Positions 1 through 8,491 are shown, counted from the first letter of the stretch. The stretch: 64,000 bases of DNA from Lachnoclostridium phytofermentans ISDg (GCF_000018685.1 NC_010001.1:381001-445000); one strand, 5' to 3'. Translations and numbers: made by a program. The notes: generated from the sequence alone by a model not told the origin.

Positions 1-32
1 AATCAAGAATTTTTAGTTAGGCGGTGAGTTGT

Positions 33-305
33 ATGCGTATTGATGCATTAAGTAAAATTAATCAACTTTATCAGACAAACGATACAAGAAAAGTATCCAA
101 AACACAGAATGGAAATAAAAAGGACAGTGTGGAAATCTCTCAGATGGGTAAGGATTTTCAGATAGCAAAGCAAGCAGTGTCTTCGGCACCGGATATACGT
201 CAGGAAAAGGTAGACGAAATAAAGAAAAAACTTGCGTCGGGTAATTATGAGATTAACCTTGAGGAGTTAGCTGATAAGATGATAAACGACTTCTTTGAAG
301 AATAG
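33..305 (+). CDS. flgM: Anti-sigma-28 factor FlgM
   Basis: FlgM binds the flagellar sigma factor (sigma-28/SigD) and holds late flagellar genes off until the hook-basal body is finished. The 90-residue product fits the family in size. It has a disordered, polar N-terminal half and an amphipathic C-terminal part (around DEIKKKLASGNYEIN, then LADKMINDFF) typical of the sigma-binding helices. A GTG nine bases upstream at 24 would extend it by three residues, but the AGGCGGTGAG ribosome site sits directly before ATG 33, so I take ATG 33. It heads a run of flagellar genes with flgN 50 bases downstream. Its promoter lies outside the window. The four sigma-28-like sites found further on are its expected indirect targets. 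Assignment rests on family resemblance and context. Confidence 0.9.
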   Translation: MRIDALSKINQLYQTNDTRKVSKTQNGNKKDSVEISQMGKDFQIAKQAVSSAPDIRQEKVDEIKKKLASGNYEINLEELADKMINDFFEE

Positions 306-356
306 TGGTTATCACAGAAAGAAGCTTGTAGCTACAGGTAGATCGGAGGTAATTCA

Positions 357-872
357 TTGGCAAGCCTGATACAGGAATTAATAACAACGCTTCGCGAAGA
401 GGAACAACTTTATCAAGAGATGATTCCGATTGCAGCGAAAAAAACCAGAGTAATTATAGACAATGACCTCGCTTCCTTGCAGCAAATAACAGAAGAAGAG
501 CAAGTTACTGTAGAAAAAGTAAATGCTCTGGAGCGCAAGAGAGAAGAGGTTATTGTAAACATTGGAACAGTGATAAATCGAAAGTCAGATACATTGACTA
601 TGAAAACGATTATCACGCTATTAGAGAATCAGCCAGAGGAGCAAAAAGAATTATCATTAATCCACGATTCTCTAACAACTACAATTAATCAATTAGTAGA
701 ACTAAATCATAAAAATAAATCTTTAATTCAACAGTCCCTAGAGATGATTGAATTCAATATGAATTTAATTCAGAGTACACGGATGTCACCGGGGAGCACC
801 AATTATACCAAAGGCGCATCTCAGCTTGAGATGCCAGCTGCGCAGACAGGGATGTTTGATGCGAAGCAATAG
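357..872 (+). CDS. flgN: Flagellar export chaperone FlgN family
   Basis: FlgN-type chaperones hold the hook-filament junction proteins FlgK and FlgL before export. The product is 171 residues, nearly all helical and rich in Glu, Gln and Leu, with heptad-like coiled-coil spacing in residues 1-125 and a polar tail. It starts at TTG 357 with a GGAGGT site six bases upstream. A gene for such a chaperone directly upstream of flgK is the standard arrangement. The sequence itself is divergent, so identity relies on length, helical composition and position. Spacing to flgM (51 bases) and flgK (45 bases) fits one transcript. Confidence 0.85.
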   Translation: MASLIQELITTLREEEQLYQEMIPIAAKKTRVIIDNDLASLQQITEEEQVTVEKVNALERKREEVIVNIGTVINRKSDTLTMKTIITLLENQPEEQKELSLIHDSLTTTINQLVELNHKNKSLIQQSLEMIEFNMNLIQSTRMSPGSTNYTKGASQLEMPAAQTGMFDAKQ

Positions 873-917
873 GTAGAGATATAGCAAAGAAATGATGCAA
901 AAGAGAGGTGAGATTCC

Positions 918-2780
918 ATGAGCTTAATGAGTAGCTTATATGTAGGTGTATCTGGATTACAAGTCAGTCAAAATGGTCTGAATACCACAGGACATAATCT
1001 TGCAAACGTAGAAACGGAAGGTTATGTTAGACAGCAAACGGTATTACAGACATCTCAATATCGAACAATAGGACAATCGTATATTTCCCCAATGCAATTA
1101 GGCCTTGGAGCAGAAACAGCTGCTGTTCGTCAGGTTAGAGATATCTTTTTAGATAAATCTTATCGACAAGAGCTTGGGCGTCGAGGGTTCTATGATTCTC
1201 AGTATGAAACAGTATCCGAGATTGAAAACTTAATGGGTGAGCTTGAGGGCGTTGCGTTCCAGGATTCTATTGCTGACTTTTGGAAAAACTTACAAGAACT
1301 CGCGAAAGAACCGGATAGTTTAGTAAAGAGAGCTTCACTTGTAGAAACAAGTGTCGGCTTTGTTGAACGCTCTGAGAATTTATTCAAACAGCTTCGGGAC
1401 TATCAATTAAATTTAAATTTAAAAATAACGAATACGATCTCTCGTATTAATGAAATTGGAGATCAAATCTCGAGTTTAAATGATAGAATTTGTGCTTATG
1501 AAAGCAATCGAGTAGAGCACGCGAACGACTTAAGAGACACGAGAAATAAATTATTAGATGAGTTGTCTCAAATGATTACCATTACATATCGTGAAAATGC
1601 AGATGGTAGAGTTACTGTAAATGCGGAAGGAGTTCCATTTGTAACAGAAGATCTTACACATCATATGGGGAGCATGACAGTAACACAAATCAGACAACGA
1701 CAGCTTGACGAGGATGAATTTAATTCAACCGGTATGATGGAAAATTCGGATATGTTAATTCCGATTTGGCCAACGTATGGTAATGTAGAAGTATTCAATC
1801 GTGATTTGATACCAAATCCAGTAGATAATTCTGATATTGGTTCTTTAAAAGGCTTGATTTTAGCGAGAGGAACAAAAGTAGCAAAAGCTACGGATATTCC
1901 GATCGCACCTAATAAAGATAATTACTTGGACGAGTTTGGCGACTTAAAGGAAGATGAATATAATCTTGCATTAAAAGATTATAAAGAGGCTGTTAAGACA
2001 TACAACAAAACAATAGAACCATCCATTGTTATGTCAACTCAGGCACAGTACGATCAGTTAATCCATGGTATTGTAACAAAGATTAATGACATCTTATGCC
2101 CTAACAAAGAAGTAGTTATCGCAGCAGGAACTACGATTCAACTTTCAAATGGTGATACGTATACTTACGATAAGGATACGGTAATTAAGATTTTTGATGA
2201 TGAGAATGCTCCAATTGGAATCAATGGTGAAGGTGGTACGGAGTTATTTAGTCGTAAATCCATGCCTCGTTATATGGATTACCAAGAGATTACTTTGGCT
2301 AATGGGGATACCATTCTTGCTAAGATTTACAATGAGGAAGACGAGGCAAACAATTATTCCTTGTATACGGTTGGTGAACTGGTAGTAAATCAGGAGATGA
2401 TTGAGGATAAGTCAAAGATTCCATTAAGCCAGAGTTCTAACACTGGAGATTATGATATCAAGACTACGGAGAGATTATTAAAAGCATGGCAGGAACCATT
2501 TGCAACCCTTTCTCCAAATACATTAACAAAATCAAACATTAATGATTATTACAATGCATTAATCGGAGGTATAGCAACTACCGGTGAGCGTTATCATACG
2601 ATTGTTAAGAGTCAGGAAGGTATGGTAACAAGCATTGACAATCAGCGTCAATCAGTTCTTGGAGTAGCCTCTGACGATGAACTTACAAGTTTAATTAAAT
2701 TCCAACATGCGTATAACGCAGCTGCTAGATATATAAACGTAATAGATCAAATGCTTGAGCATATTGTAACGAGAATATAG
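918..2780 (+). CDS. flgK: Flagellar hook-associated protein 1 FlgK (copy 1)
   Basis: FlgK forms the first ring of the junction between hook and filament. The N-terminus (MSSLYVGVSGLQVSQNGL, then GHNLANVETEGYVRQ) is the conserved rod/hook D0 motif, and the C-terminus (SLIKFQHAYNAAARYINV) is the matching helix. At 620 residues it is somewhat longer than many FlgK proteins, with a variable acidic central region at about 220-500. GAGAGGTGAG provides the ribosome site before ATG 918. It is followed by a second flgK-like gene. The last codons, including the TAG stop, lie inside a repeat element that recurs upstream of the deacetylase gene at 35.8 kb, so the present C-terminal residues may have been shaped by that insertion. 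Confidence 0.93.
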   Translation: MSLMSSLYVGVSGLQVSQNGLNTTGHNLANVETEGYVRQQTVLQTSQYRTIGQSYISPMQLGLGAETAAVRQVRDIFLDKSYRQELGRRGFYDSQYETVSEIENLMGELEGVAFQDSIADFWKNLQELAKEPDSLVKRASLVETSVGFVERSENLFKQLRDYQLNLNLKITNTISRINEIGDQISSLNDRICAYESNRVEHANDLRDTRNKLLDELSQMITITYRENADGRVTVNAEGVPFVTEDLTHHMGSMTVTQIRQRQLDEDEFNSTGMMENSDMLIPIWPTYGNVEVFNRDLIPNPVDNSDIGSLKGLILARGTKVAKATDIPIAPNKDNYLDEFGDLKEDEYNLALKDYKEAVKTYNKTIEPSIVMSTQAQYDQLIHGIVTKINDILCPNKEVVIAAGTTIQLSNGDTYTYDKDTVIKIFDDENAPIGINGEGGTELFSRKSMPRYMDYQEITLANGDTILAKIYNEEDEANNYSLYTVGELVVNQEMIEDKSKIPLSQSSNTGDYDIKTTERLLKAWQEPFATLSPNTLTKSNINDYYNALIGGIATTGERYHTIVKSQEGMVTSIDNQRQSVLGVASDDELTSLIKFQHAYNAAARYINVIDQMLEHIVTRI

Positions 2781-2832
2781 CTTATTAGAAGTTTGATTTT
2801 TAACTTCTAATAAAAGGTGTGTAGTATGCACC
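2774..2832 (-). repeat. Palindromic repeat element, copy 1 (inverted), overlapping flgK stop
   Basis: Read on the minus strand this is the same roughly 54-59 bp unit found twice on the plus strand at 35685-35738 and 35777-35835. It has a GGTGT/GCACC hairpin (2816-2832) followed by a longer hairpin with arms TTATTAGAAGTT and AACTTCTAATAA. The match with the 35.8 kb copy runs through 22 identical bases at 2774-2795, which include the flgK stop codon TAG at 2778-2780. It resembles a REP-like dispersed palindrome. No transposase accompanies it. Confidence 0.8.
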
Positions 2833-2871
2833 GTAAATATAACTTTAAGATAACAAGGGAGAGGTGAGTAA

Positions 2872-4713
2872 ATGCCATCTACATTTTTTGGACTTTCCAT
2901 AGGAAATAGTGGATTATATGCTTCGCAGGCAGGTTTAAATACCACTGCGCATAATATAGCAAATATTGAAACAGAGGGTTTCTCAAGACAAGTGGCAAAA
3001 CAACAAGCTGGAACAGCTCTTCGAGTAAATAGTTCCTATGGTATGGTTGGTACTGGTGTTGATATCAAGGGTGTAACTCAGATACGTGACTCGTACTATG
3101 ATTTGAAATATATGAAGAATAACACAATGTATGGAGCGTACTCCACCAAAGAGTATTATTTAACCTCCATTGAGAATTATTTTAATGAAGTTAAGTTGGA
3201 AGGGTTTTTGACTAATTTTGATAATATGTACAATAGCCTCCAGGAATTGAGTAAGCAACCAGAGGACTTAACCGTACGTACTCAGGTTACTAATATGGCT
3301 CAAAGTACCTGTGATTATGTAAATTCGCTTTCAACTAGCTTAAGCCGCTTACAGGAAGAATGTAATTTTGAGATTAAAAATCAAGTAGAACGCGTGAACT
3401 CCTTGGCACAACAGATTGCTATTGTTACGAAGCAAATCAACACGATTGAAGTTAATGGTGGTACCGCAAATGACCTTAGGGATCAACGTGCCTTAATGGT
3501 GGACGAATTATCCGGATTTGCAACGGTAAGTGTCAATGAGCGAATTGTTGGAGATAATGTCGGAGTTACGAGTTATACCGTTAAATTAGATGGTCAGACC
3601 TTGGTTGACAACTATGAGGCGAACCAATTAAAAGTCGTTCCAAGAGATACCAAAGTAAATCAGTTGGATGCGACAGGACTATTTAATGTTTGCTGGAGTA
3701 ATGGACAACCCGTGGATCTTAATAGTCCAACCATGGGCGGAACGCTTAAAGCGTTGATTCAAGTACGTGATGGTAACAATAAGGAAGGTTATCAGGGAAA
3801 AGCAATAGCAAGTGCTGGTGATACAACAATTACAGTGACTTCAACGAATAAAAATAATGTAGAAGATTTAAACATTGCATCCAATGGTATTATTACAATA
3901 GGCAATAGAGAGTACCATTATAATGGATTTGCTGTTACAAAGGATGAAGATACAGGAGAATTTATCTACGAATTTTCCCTTGATGAACCAGTTAAAGTGG
4001 ATGTGAATGAAGAAACTGCCCATATCGGAAAACAGGTTGATTATAAAGGAATCCCGTACTATATGGCACAGCTCAATAAATTTGCTAGAACCTATGCCAA
4101 AGCATTTAATGATGTACATAAATCAGGACAGGATTTAAATGGCGACCAGGGCTTAGATTTCTTTAATGGTGTTGACGTGGTAACAGGTAAGAACTTTATC
4201 TTTGATAAGTCACCTTCAGATGAAGGAAATGGTTATTTATTTACCTCTAAGACAGGGGCTTATGCTGGAGATTATGCGGATGAACCGAATTTTGCGTCAT
4301 ATTATTTGCTCACTGCCGATACCTTTGGGGTTACAAAGGCAGTTTATTCGGACCCTAAAAAGTTGGCGACTGCATCTTCAATTGAAAATGGTGTTGCTAA
4401 CGCTGATAATGTTCAGAAGTTACTAGCATTAAAAGATGACGTTAGAATGTTTGGTCAAGGAAAACCAGCTCAATTTTTCCAAACTCTAGTAGCAGAGATT
4501 GGCATTGATGCGAAACAAGCAAGTAATTTTGCAGAAAACCAAATGAATATTTTATCAGCAGTTCAGAATCAGAGATTATCCATCAGTGGTGTAGATCAAG
4601 AAGAAGAGGCTATGAACTTAGTGCGTTACCAAAAAGCCTATAACTTATCTGCTAAGGTAATTTCTATTATGGATCAGATTTATGATAGACTCATTAATTA
4701 TATGGGTGCATAA
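2872..4713 (+). CDS. flgK: Flagellar hook-associated protein 1 FlgK (copy 2)
   Basis: This is a second FlgK-type junction protein of 613 residues. It has the same N-terminal D0 motif (LSIGNSGLYASQAGLN, then AHNIANIETEGFSRQ) and C-terminal motif (MNLVRYQKAYNLSAKVISI) but is clearly diverged from copy 1. The central region differs throughout. A GAGAGGTGAG site identical in core to that of copy 1 precedes ATG 2872, which suggests tandem duplication followed by divergence. Both reading frames are intact, so both may be assembled, either as mixed junction rings or at different stages. flgL follows 69 bases downstream with its own leader hairpin. Confidence 0.9.
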   Translation: MPSTFFGLSIGNSGLYASQAGLNTTAHNIANIETEGFSRQVAKQQAGTALRVNSSYGMVGTGVDIKGVTQIRDSYYDLKYMKNNTMYGAYSTKEYYLTSIENYFNEVKLEGFLTNFDNMYNSLQELSKQPEDLTVRTQVTNMAQSTCDYVNSLSTSLSRLQEECNFEIKNQVERVNSLAQQIAIVTKQINTIEVNGGTANDLRDQRALMVDELSGFATVSVNERIVGDNVGVTSYTVKLDGQTLVDNYEANQLKVVPRDTKVNQLDATGLFNVCWSNGQPVDLNSPTMGGTLKALIQVRDGNNKEGYQGKAIASAGDTTITVTSTNKNNVEDLNIASNGIITIGNREYHYNGFAVTKDEDTGEFIYEFSLDEPVKVDVNEETAHIGKQVDYKGIPYYMAQLNKFARTYAKAFNDVHKSGQDLNGDQGLDFFNGVDVVTGKNFIFDKSPSDEGNGYLFTSKTGAYAGDYADEPNFASYYLLTADTFGVTKAVYSDPKKLATASSIENGVANADNVQKLLALKDDVRMFGQGKPAQFFQTLVAEIGIDAKQASNFAENQMNILSAVQNQRLSISGVDQEEEAMNLVRYQKAYNLSAKVISIMDQIYDRLINYMGA

Positions 4714-4728
4714 TACGGAGTTAGAAAC

Positions 4729-4779
4729 ACAAATTTGTGCTGTTGCCCAAATTTGCAGGATTGCAACAGAATGGAGGTT
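4729..4779 (+). repeat. Leader hairpin element shared with tsaD (flgL copy)
   Basis: About 50 bases directly upstream of flgL match a segment upstream of tsaD (62449-62499) with only about five or six differences. It holds the palindrome CACAAATTTGTG, then a hairpin with arms CTGTTGC (4740-4746) and GCAACAG (4763-4769), then AATGGAGG, which is the flgL ribosome site. The tsaD copy changes a T-A pair in the stem to C-G, so pairing is kept. The hairpin ends three bases from the Shine-Dalgarno, a position suited to tuning translation. Confidence 0.8.
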
Positions 4780-4782
4780 AGT

Positions 4783-6315
4783 ATGAGAATTACAAATAAA
4801 ATGATGACAAACAATGTTCTTTATAATATTAACAATAATAAGAACAGTTTGTCCAAAACAGAACAACAATACTCCACCGGTAAGAAGATACAGCGTCCTT
4901 CAGAAGACCCTATCGTTGCAGTACGTGCGTTGAAACTTCGTACCAATCTTACAGAACTAAATCAATATTATGAAAAGAATATTCCAGATGCCCTAGCGTG
5001 GATGGATTTGACAGAAAGTTCTTTAAGTAACATTAATGAGATTCTAACGAAGATACACACATATTGCGTGAATGGTGCTAATGATACCTTAACGGAAGAG
5101 GATAGAAACAGTCTTGCAGTTAATTTAAATCAATTAAAGGACCAGATTTATCAAGAAGGCAATACAAACTATGCAGGGAGATATGTTTTTAGTGGATATA
5201 AGACGGATTCTAGTTTAGTTTTTTCTGAAAATACATCAAAATATAATTATTTATTAACAGAAAGATTAAGCGGAGCTAACTTAGATGTCATTCAAAAATC
5301 GATTAATTCCTTTGATCTATCTTCTTATAATCCAAATGCACCATGGGATACTAGTTTTGATGAAAAACCGAATTATATCACGGCACACCGTTTAAGATTA
5401 GCATATAACAATCTCAAAAACTTGGACGATGGACAATTAAAGATTGAGATTGCCGACCAAGATTCCGATGGTAATGTAATTCTTGACGGTGATGGAAATA
5501 GAACGTATACTGAATATAGTGGTATTATCGAATCGAGGTTATCAACAGATGAAGACGCGTATACTCCGCCAGATGGAACTATTTATTTTCTAGCTGATAC
5601 TGGTGAATTGATTTTACCAGAGGATGTATATCAAGATTTCCGTGATAAGGTTGATATTAAGGTTTCTTACGAGAAGAATTCTTTTGTGAAGAATGATTTA
5701 AAACCTGAACATTATTTTGATTGCGTACAAACTGATTTAACAAGCGATGATCTTGTAGAGCGTAACTTTACAAAACAGAACCAGGAAATCCGTTATGAGA
5801 TAAACTTTAGTCAATCAATGGTGGTGAATACGCAAGGTAGTGATGCAATCACTCACAATATAGGAAGAACCATTGATGATATTATTTTTGCGGTAAACAG
5901 TGTTATTGCAGTTGATAAAAAGATCTCTGAAGTTAATAAGATGTTAGCAAGCGGAAATATTACTGAAGAGCAAAAAACAACATTAAATCAGGCTTTAGAA
6001 GTATTAACGGCTGAGAAGATTCTAAAAGATGAGGTAATGCAAAAAACATTTGGAAGTGCCCTCTCAGGAATAAAAGAACAGCAAAATATTATCAATGTTG
6101 CAGTTTCTGATTTAGGTAGCCGATCTGTTAGAATACAGCTTACAGAAAGTCGTTTATCGATGGAACAAGTTGATTTTGAGGATCTACTCTCAAAGAATGA
6201 GGATGCAGATATAGTAGATACGATAATCAAAATGAAATCACAGGAATCTGTATATAATGCTTCTTTATCTGCTGCTGCTAAGATTGTAAAGAATTCGTTA
6301 TTAGACTTCCTATAA
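4783..6315 (+). CDS. flgL: Flagellar hook-associated protein 3 FlgL
   Basis: FlgL is the second junction protein, between FlgK and the flagellin filament. The N-terminus (MRITNKMMTNNVLYNINNNK, then QYSTGKKIQRPSEDP) is the flagellin/FlgL D0-D1 signature, and the C-terminal helix (MKSQESVYNASLSAAAKIV) is characteristic. The start is ATG 4783, with GGAGG at 4773-4777. An in-frame TTG further up would translate through the leader hairpin and is unlikely. At 510 residues it is far longer than the usual roughly 300, with an extra acidic, Asp/Tyr-rich domain at about 130-370. The 3' end (codons for KNSLLDFL and stop) is imperfectly repeated 50 bases downstream. Confidence 0.92.
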   Translation: MRITNKMMTNNVLYNINNNKNSLSKTEQQYSTGKKIQRPSEDPIVAVRALKLRTNLTELNQYYEKNIPDALAWMDLTESSLSNINEILTKIHTYCVNGANDTLTEEDRNSLAVNLNQLKDQIYQEGNTNYAGRYVFSGYKTDSSLVFSENTSKYNYLLTERLSGANLDVIQKSINSFDLSSYNPNAPWDTSFDEKPNYITAHRLRLAYNNLKNLDDGQLKIEIADQDSDGNVILDGDGNRTYTEYSGIIESRLSTDEDAYTPPDGTIYFLADTGELILPEDVYQDFRDKVDIKVSYEKNSFVKNDLKPEHYFDCVQTDLTSDDLVERNFTKQNQEIRYEINFSQSMVVNTQGSDAITHNIGRTIDDIIFAVNSVIAVDKKISEVNKMLASGNITEEQKTTLNQALEVLTAEKILKDEVMQKTFGSALSGIKEQQNIINVAVSDLGSRSVRIQLTESRLSMEQVDFEDLLSKNEDADIVDTIIKMKSQESVYNASLSAAAKIVKNSLLDFL

Positions 6316-6363
6316 AATAGATAGGAAACTCATTCTTAAGAATTCGCTGTTAGATTTCCTATA
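6287..6363 (+). repeat. Duplicated 3' end of flgL
   Basis: The last 27-28 bases of flgL (6287-6314, starting TAAAGAATTCGTTATTAG) recur at about 6337-6363 (TAAGAATTCGCTGTTAG and on to TTCCTATA) with a few differences. The copies are 50 bases apart. The second copy lies in the untranslated gap before fliW. Similar duplications reaching over a stop codon occur at 44411 and 53702. Confidence 0.75.
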
Positions 6364-6426
6364 GGAAAAAAGATAAATACCATCTTAAAAAAGGATAGGT
6401 AGTAATGGCAGAAAGGAAGTGTACTT

Positions 6427-6897
6427 ATGGTAATAGCAACAAAACACTTTGGTGAAATAGAGTTAGAAGAAGATAAAATATTAACCTTTGATCACGGGAT
6501 ATTTGGATTTGAGGATTGCAAACGATATACCATTCTATACGATGGAGAAGATGAGAATAGCAGTGTTATCTCCTGGTTACAAAGTTTGGATGAGGTATCC
6601 CTTGCGTTACCAATTATTCAACCTAGCCATGTTATTGATCAGTATAATCCAGTAATAGAGGATGAGCTGTTGGTGTCTTTAGGTGATATCAAAGAGGAAA
6701 ATATCGTTGTTTTCTTAACATTAACAGTACCTTCCGACTTAACTAAAATGACTACAAATCTGAAAGCTCCATTTATAATTAATACTGCAAATAAGAAGGG
6801 CTGCCAGGTTGTAGTAGAAGACCCTATGTTTGTAGTTAAGTATCCTGTATATGAAAAATTTCAAAACAGGGCCAAGAAGGAGGATGGAGAATGCTAG
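6427..6897 (+). CDS. fliW: Flagellar assembly factor FliW
   Basis: FliW is the protein partner and antagonist of CsrA. When flagellin is exported, free FliW binds CsrA and relieves repression of flagellin translation. The 156-residue product has the family opening (GEIELEEDKILTFDHGIFGF, then CKRYTIL) and the conserved LVSLGDIKEENIVVFLTL and LKAPFIINTANKKG core. GAAAGGAAG precedes ATG 6427. The stop overlaps the csrA start (ATGCTAG), giving translational coupling of the two interacting proteins. The flagellin gene 5 kb downstream has the expected pair of GGA sites in its leader, so the complete FliW-CsrA-flagellin circuit lies in this window. Confidence 0.96.
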   Translation: MVIATKHFGEIELEEDKILTFDHGIFGFEDCKRYTILYDGEDENSSVISWLQSLDEVSLALPIIQPSHVIDQYNPVIEDELLVSLGDIKEENIVVFLTLTVPSDLTKMTTNLKAPFIINTANKKGCQVVVEDPMFVVKYPVYEKFQNRAKKEDGEC

Positions 6898-7109
6898 CTT
6901 TATCAAGAAAATTAAACGAATCCATCATGCTTGGCAATGATATTGAAATTACCATTTTAGAAATCAAAGGTGATCAAGTAAAAATAGGAATTAAAGCACC
7001 AAAATCGGTTCCGATTTATCGAAAGGAAATATATCTTCAGATTCAAGAATCCAATAAGGAGGCTATTGACGGAGGCGTTTCCTTAGAAGCAATAAGTAAG
7101 TTATTTTAA
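6891..7109 (+). CDS. csrA: Carbon storage regulator CsrA (translational repressor)
   Basis: CsrA is a small dimeric RNA-binding protein that blocks ribosome access at GGA motifs. The 72-residue product carries the N-terminal strand LALSRKLNESIMLG and the conserved GIKAPKSVPIYRKEIY segment with the key Arg. The extended C-terminal tail is the type that contacts FliW in Gram-positive bacteria. It overlaps fliW by seven bases and is probably made from the same message. An upstream GGAGGATGGAG run inside fliW is its ribosome site. A terminator-like hairpin follows at 7243. Confidence 0.97.
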   Translation: MLALSRKLNESIMLGNDIEITILEIKGDQVKIGIKAPKSVPIYRKEIYLQIQESNKEAIDGGVSLEAISKLF

Positions 7110-7242
7110 TAAATTATTCGTAACAAGAAAAGCATTAGAAGTTGCTTTTTCCATGATACGAAAGTTCATTTAAGTAATTATGGTTTATCTTAAATTGTTT
7201 ATTAATATAGGATTTGATCCATAGAATCCTTAATATATGGGA

Positions 7243-7288
7243 GGGGCTTTGACGGTAAGGTAGTACCAGTCATAGCCCCGTTTTGTTA
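7243..7288 (+). terminator. Terminator-like hairpin after csrA
   Basis: The arms GGGGCTTTGAC (7243-7253) and GTCATAGCCCC (7269-7279) form a strong stem, followed by GTTTTGTT. The T-run is interrupted, so termination may be partial. The rest of the csrA to 7399 gap (about 290 bases) is AT-rich. It holds a small hairpin AAGCA/TGCTT with five Ts near 7130-7150 and an imperfect inverted repeat AGGATT/AATCCT near 7210-7230. Confidence 0.6.
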
Positions 7289-7398
7289 CAAAAAGAAATT
7301 TGATTAACTTTAAAATTACAAAATAGATAATTTGTGTTGGAACATAAAATAGCAATCATTATAAAAAAGGCACGAAAGCGCTAGAATTGAGGTATTGC

Positions 7399-7887
7399 GT
7401 GGAAAAAAATGAAACAATTAAAACTTATTTATGTGCGTTGATTATAAGTTTAGAAAAGAAAGAACAAGTACTAATTAAACTAATATCAATAACAAAAAAA
7501 CAAAAGATAGCATTAGAAGCTCAACCTCCTAATTTAGAGGAATTTAAATTAGAAGTATCAAATAAAGAAGTATTAATAAAAGAAATTAATGAATTGGATA
7601 TTCAATTTGAATCATTGTTTCATAAAGTTAAAGCCTATGTTCCGGATGTTGCAACTGATTACGCTTTAGAAATTAAAAAAATGCAGGAGATGGTTCCAAG
7701 AGTTGTTGAACTTGGGGTTACTCTACGAGGTTTAGAACAGCAGAATAAAATGAAATTAGAGCTTATATCTACAACCAGGGCGAAAGAAGTAGTAAATGTG
7801 AAAAAGAGTAGTAAATCTGTTGCAGAGTGCTATAGAGCGATTCATAATTTAAAAGACAATAAGACGTGGTTAGATCAAAAGAAGTAA
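7399..7887 (+). CDS. FlgN-like flagellar chaperone, unnamed
   Basis: This helical protein of 162 residues has the look of a flagellar export chaperone. It has repeated Leu/Ile/Lys/Glu heptads, a LEQQNKMKLEL segment near two thirds of its length, and a basic polar tail. The first in-frame start is TTG 7387, but GAGGT at 7389-7393 points to GTG 7399. It sits between csrA and the flaG-fliD-fliS group, so the natural guess is a FlgN/FliT-type chaperone for a cap or junction protein. There is already a FlgN at 357 and a FliT-like protein at 11121, so this would be a third. Direct homology is not obvious by eye. Confidence 0.55.
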   Translation: MEKNETIKTYLCALIISLEKKEQVLIKLISITKKQKIALEAQPPNLEEFKLEVSNKEVLIKEINELDIQFESLFHKVKAYVPDVATDYALEIKKMQEMVPRVVELGVTLRGLEQQNKMKLELISTTRAKEVVNVKKSSKSVAECYRAIHNLKDNKTWLDQKK

Positions 7888-7910
7888 TTTGTAACTAATG
7901 AAATAGAAAA

Positions 7911-8003
7911 AATCCATGTAGCCACCTTAAGTGTTTTTTGATAAAGGTGTGCTGACATCTATGCATTAATGATCAAACTGTAAGGTTTCATGGATATTTT
8001 TTT
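7911..8003 (+). ncRNA. Candidate four-way-junction RNA ending in a T-run
   Basis: A closing stem ATCCATG (7912-7918) / CATGGAT (7989-7995) encloses three local hairpins. These are AGCCACCTT with AAGGTGTGCT (one bulge, arms near 7920-7928 and 7944-7953), TGACAT with ATGATCA (one bulge), and AAAC/GTTT (7975-7988) stacked on the closing stem. ATTTTTTT follows the closing stem, so the whole can act as an intrinsic terminator for the preceding gene. The cloverleaf outline is not a tRNA, since there is no T-loop or anticodon arm. I do not recognise a known riboswitch consensus. Confidence 0.45.
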
Positions 8004-8011
8004 AATAACTC

Positions 8012-8038
8012 TTTACTAAAATGAAAAGGTGACGATAT
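8012..8038 (+). promoter_or_regulatory. Sigma-28-type promoter of flaG-fliD-fliS
   Basis: TTTA (8012-8015), exactly 15 bases, then GACGATAT (8031-8038). This fits the Gram-positive sigma-28 consensus (TAAA, N15-16, GCCGATAT) in spacing and core. The predicted start is about 60 bases before flaG. The -10 half is identical to that upstream of fliB. Confidence 0.75.
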
Positions 8039-8102
8039 ATACATAAGACAGAGTATATTTGCATAAAAAGGATATTTATATAATTCACATGGAGGTGGAG
8101 TT

Positions 8103-8477
8103 ATGGAAATTAAGTCCATAAATGGAATAGCAAATTACGCAGAGTCACCGGTAGCAACCCCTACGGTAGGGAAAACGGGAACTGCAGCAGTATCACCAAT
8201 TCAGAAAAAAGCACCAGCGGAAGCCATGGATTTGCCGAACAATAAACAAACGAATGAGCAACAAATAAAGTCAGCTGTAGATAAAGCCAATCAGGCAATG
8301 AAACATACACAAACAAGATGTGAGTTTTCTTACCATGAACCTACAAAGAGCATATCTATTAAGATAATAGATGAGCAGACAGATGAGATACTTCGAGAGG
8401 TTCCACCAGAGAAGGTCCTTGACATGATAGAAAAGATGTGGGAGATGGCTGGATTACTTGTAGATGAAAAAAGATAA
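8103..8477 (+). CDS. flaG: FlaG family flagellar protein
   Basis: FlaG proteins affect filament length and assembly and are commonly encoded next to fliD. The 124-residue product has a low-complexity Ala/Pro/Thr/Gln-rich N-terminal half. Its compact C-terminal domain reads FSYHEPTKSISIKIIDEQT, then EILREVPPEKVLDMIEKMWE, the typical FlaG motif. GGAGGTGGAG precedes ATG 8103. It is the first gene after the sigma-28-like site at 8012 and is separated from fliD by 14 bases, so it should be co-transcribed with fliD and fliS. Confidence 0.9.
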   Translation: MEIKSINGIANYAESPVATPTVGKTGTAAVSPIQKKAPAEAMDLPNNKQTNEQQIKSAVDKANQAMKHTQTRCEFSYHEPTKSISIKIIDEQTDEILREVPPEKVLDMIEKMWEMAGLLVDEKR

Positions 8478-8491
8478 GGAGGTACAAGGAT

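Noticed and set aside
3868..4119. Minus-strand frame in flgK copy 2
   Set aside because: Shadow of a conserved + strand gene. No ribosome site or family match.
4735..4782. N-terminal extension of flgL from TTG (and the similar one of tsaD from 62455)
   Set aside because: It would translate through a hairpin leader shared by two unrelated genes. The Cys-rich residues are unlike either family and the ribosome site lies at the later ATG.
7373..7386. Second cre site (GAAAGCGCT) before the chaperone gene
   Set aside because: Only the core matches. The outer bases of the consensus are wrong, so there is not enough support.
7911..8003. tRNA
   Set aside because: The cloverleaf outline lacks a T-loop, D-loop signature and anticodon stem. 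A T-run follows instead of a CCA end.
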